Positions 48,072 through 57,934 of a DNA stretch of 64,000 bases are shown one piece after another. Made by a program: the position numbers and the translations under genes. Source of the DNA: Alnus glutinosa (lineage: Eukaryota > Streptophyta > Magnoliopsida > Fagales > Betulaceae); assembly GCF_958979055.1 (NCBI RefSeq), contig NC_084890.1:1302001-1366000 (forward strand). The letters run 5' to 3'. The notes below the pieces were generated by a model. The model was not told the DNA's origin, made no database searches, and was given only the letters and a program-made list of their open reading frames with translations. Positions within the stretch are counted from its first letter, which is position 1, and each line of letters opens with the position of its first letter.

Positions 48072-48970
48072 TGGTAATTCACGTAACTTGTTAGTCTGAT
48101 CATGTGTGACCTGGTTTGCATGGATTTTTCGGTTAGTATTGAGAAGTGGGCCAGACTAGCCGTTGAAGAGACCATGCTCTGTTTTAAACCTCCAAAACAG
48201 AGCACAAAGACTAAACCTCCACATTCCATGTCAACTAACTGCAAGGTTGCTTTCTTGCTGTCAAATATGGCTGGTGTGGGTGGCAATGGGATTGCTTTAG
48301 TTGGAGTATTAGGCACAGACCGGAGTTGGCCATGTGTACACATTGAGATGGTGGCAATCCTCGACAAGGCCCAAGTTGAACTCGGCCAGCAATGAATACA
48401 CGCAGAAGACCGACACGCTTCCGTCGTGGGAATGATAAAGACTAAAAATGCTGAATACACGTAGAAGACCGACACTGCATGAGAGTTGCATGCTCTGTTT
48501 TACTACAAAACCGTAACAAACAAAGAGAGGGAGAGTGAGTGACTTTTTCTGGCTTCCTTCTATGTCCTGATGGGTGAAAAGATAAGAGAAAGTGGAGCTT
48601 TGCCACCACCTCCTCTGGTTTTTGCTCCAACTCATCACTTGGGCATGTTATCCTTCCATGTATATAACTCCACACGCCAATATTGTTTGGTCCAACTTCT
48701 CTGAAAGGGTAGCAATAATTGGAGATGAAAATGATATGAACAAAAAAAGATGGAGCATGAGAAGTTTATGGGGGCTGTCGACAATTTTGCTAAATCATCA
48801 TACTGAGTGATTGATTGCCTATGGTTACTTTGTGGTCAATGAGCATCTCCAGGTATTACTTTGGAAGCTGTTTTTATTATTCTCCTTAATACTGGGAAGC
48901 GTATACTCTACAAGAGGATTCTTCGTATCCATGCTGGCTGAGAGCATGCGTGGAATCTGTGCTTCGGGTA

Positions 48971-49324
48971 ATGCCCCAGACGAGATTTGCTACCGATACA
49001 TTCGGTGTGGTGACAATTTGTCTAGTTGTGGTCTTGATTCTACTTGGTTTGCTATGCATCATTTACTCATTTTACTTCCGGTCTCGGATTCGTAGCCAAG
49101 GTTGTATTCAACTCAGTTATTTTAGTGGTCCTTGGATCATTCGAATTACATTCATATTGTTTGTGATCTGGTGGGGTTTTGGTGAGGTAATTCGGTTAAG
49201 TTTGTGGAGACGTGCCCTTGACCGGAAATGGCAGGAAACTGTTTGCAAATGCTACATTGATATTCTCTGTTTCGAGTTTCCTACCATTAAGGGTTCTTTT
49301 ACTTGGTTTATCTGTTTTGTCTAA
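48971..49324 (+). pseudogene. Captured 5' fragment of a multi-pass membrane protein gene
   Basis: From ATG at 48971 the frame reads MPQTRFATDTFGVVTICLVV, then YFRSRIRSQGCIQLSYFSGP and WIIRITFILFVIWWGFGEVI, with two clear membrane helices. It resembles an uncharacterised family of plant multi-pass membrane proteins that I know only from memory, so the family link is tentative. After KWQETVCKCYI the reading becomes unrelated and stops, so only the 5' part was captured. Confidence 0.5.
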
Positions 49325-49907
49325 ACCAGAGGATTTTCTATTTGAAGCTCTTGTTTTGTTGGCTTTTCTATTTGAAGCTTTTGTTGGTTTTATTGGAGAT
49401 GAGTTTCAAGTTGTCTGAGAGTTCGGCCAACTTTGAGGTGGAGCGAGTCTCGTGGATTTGTTTGGAGTTGAAAATGGAGGGCATTTTCAACTTTTTTGTC
49501 CTTAAACGACATGTGCGCGGCACATGTGTATTTTCCATCCATATAGACGGCCCAAACTGACGGATGAGGCCAAAAAGCAAGCGTCTGGTAGTTTGGGGGC
49601 CGAAATTCAAGCTTTTGTAGTTTAGGGTGCCATCTGGAGAATCGATGGTAGTTTGGGGGGCTTTTTTGTAATTTTTCCAAAAACAAATATTTTCAGATGA
49701 TTTGACAGGTGTCTTCTGACACCATAAAAAGCAGGAGTACCCAACGATTTCTGGGCCCGAACCCTTAAAACTTTCACGAGTTGCCACGCTCTACCAATCT
49801 GACGAAGGTTCTGAAAAGGACTAGAAACTGCTTCTACATCTATTCCAGCGCTCGTTCATCTCCGGGCCGAAACCCAGCCAGCCAACCAACCTTATCCGCC
49901 GTCCGAT

Positions 49908-51378
49908 ATGCCAAACCTCAAGCTAGACCTCCCGTCCGATGTAACCACCGACATCCTTTGCCAGCTTCCGGTGAAGACGCTTCTACGGTTCAGATGCGTA
50001 TCCAAGCGTTGGTGCTCCCAAATAGACGGTCCAGATTTCATCAAGCTTCATCTTAGCCGCTCGCTTGCCACAAAATCTAATCTCAGCCTTGTTCTCAGAA
50101 ATTGGTACCTCTACTCTGTTGAGTTCGATTCGCTTCGCACCGCCACGGAAATCAATCCCCCATTGAACGTGATCTGGGGTATAACTGACGTTTTTGGCTC
50201 TTGCAATGGCTTGGTGGCTGTGTGTAACTCTGAAGAAGAAATAGTTTTGTGGAATCCATCAACGAGAAAGCACCAGAGACTGCCTACGATGCCGGTTGAG
50301 GATCCTAAAGGTGATGTTAAACCCCGTCGTTATACTTTTTATGGATTTGGGCCCGACCCCATTAGCGATGACTACAAGGTTGTGAGGATGGTGCAGTTTG
50401 TTGGTGATAATGGGTTTTTCTCTGCCGAGGTTAAAGTTTATAGCTTGAAGACTAACTCTTGGAGAGGAATCAAGGAATTACCTTATTATATTCGTTATCT
50501 GTTTCAGCTTGGTTACCTTCTTTTTTACAGAAGAGGGTATGGTACGCTTGCTAGCGGTGCTTTGCATTGGGTGGTGCCTGCAGGATTTGGATTGCTCTGT
50601 ATGATTGTTGCTTTTGATCTTGTGGCTGAGGAATTTCGAATTGTACCGCAGCCTGATCATGTCGATCCTGGTTTTGAAATGGATCTGGGGGCCTTGGAAG
50701 GGTGCCTATGCATGCTTTGCAATTACGGCGGTGATTTTGTTGATGTATGGGCGATGAAGGAATATGGATTAAAGGAGTCTTGGACTAAATTGTTTAAGGT
50801 CTCACAATCCAGTTTGAATAGGAGGTTTGGACAGGTGATGCCTTTAGCTTATTCTAAGAGTGGTGACAAGGTTCTTTTGGAATTGGACAAGGACAAGCTC
50901 CTTTGGTATGATTTGAGAAGGAGAAGTGCCAAGAAAGTGAGGATTGAGGGGGCTCCAAATTCATTCGATGCGGCTGTTTATGTGGAAAGCCTCGTTCCCT
51001 TAGGTGGTGGTGGAATGAATCGGAAGACCCGGCAACCGCCAGAGGAAAAGAAGAAAAGCAATAGAAAGAAGATGTGAGATAACATAAACTTAATTGAGTC
51101 ATTTACTTGTTTCTATACCTGGTTATGCATTTTTTTGTGCGCAGTTGATCATTTCTTTAGTTTAATTTTCTGGTTCTCTTTAGAGTTCAAGTTTGTTTGA
51201 ATAAATTGATGTATATGAGCAGTCTAGTTCTTTCACTATTTTGAATTACTCAACATGAATGCTATAGCATAGCATCTTCTTATATAATGTTGTTTTAGTT
51301 TAGCTTGCTACTTTGATGGATTGGTCATTGTTTTGCAGGGATGATTTCCTGTCCAAAGGCTTTAAACTGGCTCTTTAA
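49908..51378 (+). CDS. F-box protein, CPR1-like with FBA domain, 2 exons
   Basis: Probable SCF ubiquitin-ligase substrate receptor, paralogue of the gene at 43.6 kb. Exon 1 is 49908-51073 and exon 2 is 51339-51378; the donor ATGTGAG overlaps the unspliced stop. Spliced length is 401 residues. F-box: LPSDVTTDILCQLPVKTLLR at residues 6-25, then FRCVSKRWCSQID. FBA landmarks: NGLVAVCN, LWNPSTRKHQRLP, FGPDPISDDYKVVRM, ASGALHWVVP and WYDLRRRSAKKV. Splicing adds MDDFLSKGFKLAL, nearly the same tail as the first gene. The basic stretch just before it (KTRQPPEEKKKSNRKKM) could be a nuclear targeting signal. The start lies 230 bp from a Pack-MULE end, so its promoter may include transposon sequence. Confidence 0.93.
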
Positions 51379-51694
51379 GCAAATAGCAGGACAGAAAATT
51401 GGCACAATGTGAAAAGAGGTAAAGCAACAAACTTTACCATATATAATATTTCAATTAAGGATTTAAGGATTAGTTTCTCTTACCCCATTAATAGTTTAAG
51501 CTGAACGTTTGTTTTAATAGAGGCAGAAATAAGTTGTTTGACACAACAAGTACACTTTTCCAGAGGAGTAACAGTTTCTCCATCATTTTCCTTAATTTAC
51601 CATTTGTATTATGTTGTTCTTCTTTTAGGTTTTTTTTTTAACCATGAGGATTGATAACGGAAGTCACAGGTTACAATTTGTGGTAAATCATCCC

Positions 51695-51955
51695 ATATCT
51701 TAAAAGTTTAAATTGATAGGAAGAGGTAAATTTAATCACTTAATCAATACTTTAACACTTCCTCTTACGTGTGGGCTCAGACTTCCTTTTAATAAGTGAG
51801 GCTCAACACGTGAAATATTTAATTGAAATGAGAGGTAAATGATGGAATCAAGGTTCGAACTCAGAACCTTTGATTTTGACACCATATTAAATCACTACTT
51901 ATCCTAAAAGCTTAAGCTGATAAAAAGAGGTAAATTTAATAATTTAATCAATATA
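51695..51955 (-). repeat. Dispersed SINE-like repeat, inverted relative to 3655-3905
   Basis: On the minus strand it carries a B-box-like GAGTTCGAACC, CACGTGTTGAGCCTCACTTA, AAGTGTTAAAGTATTG and the terminal TACCTCTTCCTATCAATTTAA. Two copies of the terminal motif occur (near 51700 and 51900). Confidence 0.5.
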
Positions 51956-53064
51956 TATATACACACACACACTTTGTGAAAAGTTCATGGGCCTATTGAC
52001 ACTCTCAAAAGATGTCTTAAGCGAGGAGGGGACACCACGGCTTATAAAGTTCCTATGTGAAATAAAACTTAGCAATGTTGGATACTTTAACAATTATAAA
52101 TAAGAGTATGAGGAAAAAGTGATAGAAAATACCTCTTACAATATTTATCATACTTTTTATTTATGTAGGTTTGGTTTGGTAGGATGCTAGGGGATTTACT
52201 TGTGTAGGGTGTTCCAATGTTTGTATGCTTTTTTGAAGGTTGCAGGCACTTTTATGAATGATTGAATCAAGCCGTAACTTTGCAAAGCTGCTAATTTATC
52301 TATTTCGAATGGAATATGAATGCTCTTTGTGTATTTAAAGAATTATCTATGGTGATTTTATTTTATTTTATTTTTTTGTCGCAAAGCATGGTCTTGAATT
52401 ATAAATTATGTAATGAATTCTACCAAAATTATGATATTGTTTCTTTTCGAAATTTTATTTACAGCTCCACTGGCGTGAGAACTTTCACCAAATCAGAGTA
52501 TTTGCCGATGTGACTTCACTGACTTCAATTCACTTGTGTTGCTAAGTACCGATTCTCCTTACATTTTTCAATGTTCAAGGGGACCTGAGTTTTACTTAAA
52601 AGGGCTTGCAAATCCAATTTTTTTTTTTTTTTTGGTTCGTCAATGCTGCTTCTGCCATGCATGTTATATGATCGATGAGCTCCATCTTCATAAGAGAAAA
52701 TAATGTGATGCATGTATTACTAGATGCAACAAAGATGGGTGATTTTCTCAAATCTTATTTATTGCACTAAATAGATCGAATACATTTTATTTGGGTGGTT
52801 TTATTTAAAGATTTTTTTTTTAAAAAATAAAATAAAATAAAATTGATATAGAATCATATGTAAGTTTTATTCCCTTCCATTAATCAAGTAAATTTTGTGA
52901 CTTTCGTACTCAATAAATAATATGATTAAAACAAATTATAAACTAAGAGTTTGTTTGGCTCCACGATTTTATAGGTCTTAATGGGATGTTTGAGATCAAG
53001 AAAAATCTTGATTTTATTTGCTCTAGTGTTTGAGTTTTTCAAAAATAAATAAGATTTTATCTCT

Positions 53065-53114
<50 letters not shown>

Positions 53115-53530
53115 CTTATCTTAAAAGTTAAACTATCCAAATATTTTTTCAACTTTATTTGTCTTGAAATTTAATCATTAAATTATAATTAAAATTTCAA
53201 AAAATCAAAAACGAAAAACCAAACGTGCAGAATGTTTGCCAATGAATCACTTGCTTATTTAAACTCAAGTCAACGAGGCTTGACTTGAGATTTGAGAATG
53301 TCATCCAGCTAAGGTTCTGTCTCGAGCCTTACGGCAGTCTTCTTCACTTCAATCATTTCTCCTCAGCTTTCTCGATTCTTCTTCTTCCTTTCTCTTCTAT
53401 CTTCCTTTCAGGCTTGTTTCTTCATAGCCAAGTGCCAACGGCTATCTCTGAAACATTTATAACAGAGCCATCAGGCTCAGTTTGGCATCAAAACAGAAGA
53501 AGGAAGGGCTTTGAGACTTGAGATACTTCT
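51956..53530. other. Intergenic, no gene seen
   Basis: Low-complexity tracts, including CA/TA repeats near 51955 and a T run of about 48 bases near 53065-53112. The last 300 bp are the 5' flank of the F-box pseudogene. Confidence 0.5.
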
Positions 53531-53536
53531 CCGTCC

Positions 53537-54631
53537 ATGTCGACTCTCCCGCTGGAGCTAATCATCGAAATACTGCTCCGATTACCCGTCAAGCCTCTGC
53601 TATGTTTTCAGTGCGTTTCGAAGCCATGGTACGCGCTAATCAACGACCCAAATTTCATCAAAATGCAGCTCAAGACCTCCGTAGCGGCCAACAGAGAACA
53701 AACGATCATTTTCCTGGAGAACAAACTACAACCGCCGCAGGATTGCTTCTTGGTGCGCTTTAACGATGACAACCAGTTCGACAGAGCCCTTAAGATCCGC
53801 CAGCCTCTGAGCGATCTCAATCAGTACACCCAAATGTTGCCGTACTGCAACGGACTAGTTTGCATCCACAACACTAGAAACGAAATTGGGATTTGGAACC
53901 CATTAATCAGACGGTACAAGGAGTTGCCGATTGAACCGATAGAAAAACTTTATGGTTTCCACGACTGTGACGGGTATGCGCTTTTTGCCTTCAGGCACAA
54001 TCCAATTAACGTCGACTAGAAGGTTATGAGGATTGTGAAGTTCCTTAGATATATTGAGGGTGCGATTCGAAGGGCCTGTGAACTCAAGATATATAGTCTG
54101 AGAGTGCATTCTTGGAAGAGGGTTGAAATGGAATGGCCTAAAGCATTAATTACTAGTTTGACTCCAAGCACGGCGTTCTTAAACGGTGCTTTCCATTGGT
54201 TGGCTAGGAGACCGTTCTAGCTTTCGATCTAGCCACCAAGAAGTTCCAGAGGTGTAGGATTCTGTTTAAATCTGCACCCGGAGTTTCGAATCTCATCTTG
54301 GAGGTCTTGAAAGGATGTATATGTGTTTGGTGAATGTCTATGATACACTCCTTTGGGGTGATGAAGGAGCACAGGGTTGTCAGGTCATGGACTCGGCTTT
54401 ACACCATTGTGCTGGACGCAGTGCCTTGGCCTTTTGAGTACTTTAAGCCTTTGGTGTAATCCAAAGATGGAAAGAAGGTTCTGATGGAGCAATATGACGA
54501 GTCTCTTTTGGTATGACATAGAGGAGAGAAGGGGCAGGAGGGTTCAGTTTCGTGGTATGCCTAGTTCGTTTTGGTTTGAGATGGCCATTTGTATGGGAAG
54601 TCTTGTTCTTCTCGACGGTGATAGTGTGTAA
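53537..54631 (+). pseudogene. F-box pseudogene, third member of the cluster
   Basis: Starts with a good F-box (MSTLPLELIIEILLRLPVKP, then LLCFQCVSKPWYALI) and a recognisable FBA start (CNGLVCIHN, IGIWNPLIRRYKELP). The expected DYK in the FBA block reads GAC TAG AAG, a premature stop after 160 codons. Beyond it, KIYSLRVHSWKRVEM and NGAFHWLARRPF still match the family, then frameshifts and stops scatter the rest (CLVLLD-type end near 54631). It would produce at most a bare F-box with a short tail. No DDFLS tail exon was found downstream. Confidence 0.88.
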
Positions 54632-55500
54632 AAGTAAAATTTTAACTGATTTGAGTGTAATTTCTTTGTTTGATTAATTCATTGGCTTAATATTAAGGGC
54701 TTAGTTTTAAAGTCATGTTGGTCTATGTTTGTGTCAGGAATAATCTGCTGGTAGGAATAATCTGCTGGTGGGAACGATGGAGGAAGTGATAAATGAGGAA
54801 CAAGCTGTTGGCATTGTAAATAGCAAGCACAGGGAGAACTATCTTTTAGATGCTAGGTACTTTTGACTGCCTCTAATACCTTTTGAGTTTTGACTATATC
54901 ATATGGCTTAAAACTAGGGTGCAACAGTTTTCTCGTTTGTATAAATGCTTTATATTGCTGCATAATAGCAGTTAGAAGCTAAAGTTATATGAATATCATT
55001 ATTTTTTACATTGTTTATAAATGAGGTTTGGTGACTTTAAATATCAACCATATTTCCCATTAGGAGATTTGGGATGAATGTATTAGGGCTAATGGGTTTA
55101 CAATTGAGTTCTCGATATGTATGAGGAATTGGCTTTATCCATATTGGCTAATTGTTCAACATGATCATAATTTAGTACTGTTGAACTTTTTACTTGGAAA
55201 TAGAATACTGAAAGTTGCAACTGTTATTGTCTTAGCAAAGCTATGGTGCACAATGAATTTTTGTATAGACTAGTTAGCAACTCTGCACCCATAGAAAAGA
55301 TGTCTGGTGATTGCTTCTCAGCCCATTTTACATTTTCTTCTTGCTGCCCAAATTCCCCCAGTTTCATGAGAACTCTTCCACAGCCCTTCCAATCTGCCCT
55401 CCCCGCCGTATACGGTTTACAAATACCTGTCATAATCAGAAGCACAAAATAATATCATTAGCAGAGTGGTTTCTCATATCTGCATTAGGCTCCTTTGTCG

Positions 55501-56003
55501 ATTGATCCAATAAATGAGTTATCCATATTGGTAAGCCAACAAAAATATGAAGAGGCTTTCACTGCAACCATATGAAGAGGTGATATGTCGCTTCTAAGTT
55601 GGCTATGCTATAAGGTGAAGTTTTCTATATTGAATTATGTTGGTTATTGAAATTTATTTATTTTAGACGCATGTTTATTAGAGTTGATATTTTCAGGTTA
55701 ATCTGCGGTGGGTCTTGACTATGGATCCTCTCCCTTTGAGCCAAGTAGTGTTGCTTCACTTGTTGCGGCAATTAACTTATTGTATAAATATCAATTCAGC
55801 CCAAAAATTTGCTTGAATGAGAGATGTTGCTAATGCCATAATTCCAACAGACCCATCAATTGCAATGTATGTGTGACCCACTATAATGAAGTACATGCCA
55901 TACTCAACAATCCACGTAACTTGCCCACAATTACTGGTGCAGAGCTTGAAAGTTTCCGTCTTTTGATGCAGGTCATTACTTCCACGTTGGAAAATCATGT
56001 ATG
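55501..56003 (+). pseudogene. Remnant of a VARICOSE/EDC4-like decapping scaffold gene (C-terminal exons)
   Basis: Two exon-like blocks match the C-terminus of VARICOSE, the plant EDC4-type scaffold of the mRNA decapping complex. Block 1 (about 55501-55615) reads NELSILVSQQKYEEAFTATI, stop, then RGDMSLLSWLCYK, followed by a GTGAAG donor-like site. Block 2 (about 55697-56003, after a TTTTCAG acceptor) reads MDPLPLSQVVLLHLLRQLTY, RDVANAIIPTDPSIAMYV and ELESFRLLMQVITSTLENHV. Both contain stops, and the blocks correspond to consecutive family segments. Intron traces remain, so this is a DNA-level duplicate. The upstream 90% of the gene is not in the window. Identification rests on remembered motifs. 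Confidence 0.7.
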
Positions 56004-56009
56004 ATTTTT

Positions 56010-56395
56010 ATGGAACAATGTAATAGTTGATTTTGTGGATATTTAGGTTACATTATTATAGAGCTCTCTTTTTGAATCTCTTTGTTATGGAGCAATGTAA
56101 TAGTTAATTTTGTGGACATTTAGGTTCTATTGTTATGGAACAATATAATAGTTGATTTTGTGGACATTTAGATTCTATTGTTATGGATATTTCTTTTTGG
56201 ATCTCCTTGTTATGGAGCGATGTAATAGTTGATTTTGTGGACATTTTGGTTCCATTGTTATAGATCTCTCTTTTTGGATCTCTTTGTTACGTAACATGTA
56301 ATAGTTAATTTTGTGGACATTTAGGTTCTATTGTTATGAATCTCTCATTTTGGATCTCCTTGTTATGGAGCAATGTAATAATTGATTTTAGGAAT
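56010..56395. repeat. Minisatellite with units of about 50-90 bp
   Basis: The phrase AATGTAATAGTTGATTTTGTGGACATTTAGGTTC with small changes occurs about six times, separated by TATTGTTATGGATCTCTCTTTTTGGATCTC-type spacers. It starts right at the end of the VARICOSE-like remnant. Confidence 0.85.
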
Positions 56396-56750
56396 TGCGA
56401 AAAGATAATCCTGATTCTGAAAATAGTTCCTAATCCATATTCTTTTCAAATAATATTAATGGCCCACCCTTAACCTTTGCTGTCTTATTCAAAATTCATA
56501 AAACTTGTCGTTAATGAAAAGAAAAGGATCAAAATAGTAACAGGAAATCAAATCACTTCTATTCCAAAATCCATTTATTCATTTTCCCTGAATTTCAATC
56601 ACAATATATTCCATTATACACACTCTACACATGTTTATCTCAAATGGGTTCCTAAAACATACCAATTTCATCACCAAAGCATTCAATAACTCTCAGTTGT
56701 TCCCTCTCAAGTCTTACAATCAGGATATGACACAACTGTTTGGATACTCT

Positions 56751-57192
56751 TCAAGATGTGGGATATAATGGTATGTGACCATGGGAGAGGACAGAATCTT
56801 TCCACGGCTCTTCCTTCTCATCTTTCTTCGGTTCTTCTTTCTGCTTCGCCTTCTTTGCAGGCCCAACAGTCAGGAGCCATGAACTCTGGAGTCCATGTGA
56901 AAAATAACCCAAAAAACATATGAATTTCTTATTAAATAAATGTCTTTCAGTGCTCAAATCCACTATGTACCCAAAAGAAAAAAAAAAAAAAAATTGAAAA
57001 GAGCATGTTACAACAGATAAAAAGTTTCTTTGTTTCATCACAAATTCAGTATATAAAACAAGGTCTCAATCAACTTCCGTTAGATAAAAATAGTAAAAAT
57101 GATCCAAAGCCAAAGCAAAAAAAAAATAAAAAATAAAAAAAAAATCACAGGGTTTTAATCCGTCAAAAACATACCAACACAGTGAGCCGCAT
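56751..57192 (-). CDS. Possible 50-residue two-exon gene
   Basis: Exon 1, 57175-57192, encodes MRLTVL and ends at a GTATG donor. Exon 2, 56751-56885, follows a CTCCAG acceptor in the same phase and encodes SSWLLTVGPAKKAKQKEEPK, a charged KDEKEEPWKDSV segment and the end HGHIPLYPTS. The composition (short hydrophobic head, then a Lys/Glu-rich tail) and the phase match across the intron make it plausible. I do not recognise a family with certainty. Its 5' side faces the GA/G-rich region shared with the plus-strand ligase gene. Alternative: chance frame in a noncoding transcript. Confidence 0.4.
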
Positions 57193-57238
57193 GTGACTTC
57201 CGGAGAATTGCCCGAGATCACCAATCTTCACTTCCCCA

Positions 57239-57800
57239 GTTTGGGGGGAGGAAAAAAAAACTGAGGGAAAGGGAGGGGCTCGACTGGCGAGCGGGAGGGA
57301 GAGAGAGAGAGAGAGAGGGGGCGGCAGTTGTTTGGGGGAGGAAAAAAATATGGGGGAGAGGAAGGGGCTCGACCGGCGAGCGAGCGGGAGAGAGAGAGGG
57401 GGGCGGCCGTTTGTGGGGGGGGGGGGGGGGGGGAATTTGAACAGAGAGAGAGAGGGAGAGAGAGGGGGGACGACAGTTTGGGGGGAATTTGAGCAGAGAG
57501 AGAGAGAGAGAGAGAGGGGGGACGGCGGTTTTGGGGGGGGATGTTAGCAGAGAAAGAGAGAGGGAGAGACAATACAAACAAACCTCGCCGGAGATGGATT
57601 CCACCGCCGGAGACAGAGAACACCGCCAAAGAGGCTGTCGGAGATAGAGAAACTGCCAGAAAAAGGAGAGGAAATAGACGGCAGGCTGGAGAGGGACAGT
57701 CGGCCGGAGAGCGAGCGAGGTAGAGAGAGAGAGAGGAGAGGGGTTTCAGCGTAGGGGGGGTGGAAAATTGGGGGGGGGGGGGGTGGGGGAAAAAAAATTA
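57239..57800. repeat. GA/G-rich tandem repeat in a divergent promoter
   Basis: Purine-rich plus strand with repeated modules: GGGGGGAATTTGARCAGAGAGAG and GGCTCGACYGGCGAGCG-type segments each recur, plus GGGGGGACGRCRGTTTG. Pure G runs of about 20 lie at 57415-57434, with others near 57530 and 57770, so quadruplex formation is plausible. It lies between the minus-strand start at 57192 and the plus-strand start at 57935. The long Ser/Leu/Pro-rich minus-strand frames here are composition artefacts. Confidence 0.8.
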
Positions 57801-57934
57801 GGGAGAGTATTTAGAGTTTCAGGTTTTTTTTTTTTTTTAAATAATAAAAAATACATGCCACGTAAGTGAGGTGGTGAGAAGTGGTATGCGGGGGTGGCGC
57901 TCAATCATTTCTCTACATAATAAGATTAAAAGGG

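Larger units (their letters stand above)
47172..49678 (+). mobile_element. Pack-MULE-like element carrying gene fragments
   Basis: Terminal inverted repeats of about 200 bp (left 47172-47386, right about 49470-49678) begin GG(G)AAAAAT and share CAAACTACCATCGATTCTCC, CAAACTACCAGACGCTTGCT and ATGTGCCGCGCACATG. A perfect 9-bp target duplication AAAAACAAA flanks it (47163-47171 and 49679-49687). The interior has no transposase. It carries the 5' part of a BAHD acyltransferase gene, an unidentified segment (48072-48950), and the 5' part of a multi-pass membrane protein gene, all readable on the plus strand. This is the layout of a Pack-MULE, a non-autonomous Mutator-like transposon that has captured host gene pieces. 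It lies between two F-box genes, 230 bp before the second. Confidence 0.9.

Noticed and set aside
48068-48675. Minus-strand frames of 77-135 codons in the Pack-MULE
   Set aside because: No recognisable domain, and they overlap plus-strand frames. This segment remains unassigned.
55224-55445. 73-codon minus-strand frame with a repeat-protein-like look (KWAEKQSPDIFSMGAELL)
   Set aside because: Could be a fragment of a real gene, but I could not place it in any family and no companion exon was found, so it is not listed as a feature.
57218-57629. Two overlapping minus-strand frames of about 130 codons rich in Ser, Leu and Pro
   Set aside because: Direct translations of GA/G repeats; open in more than one frame, so composition artefacts.
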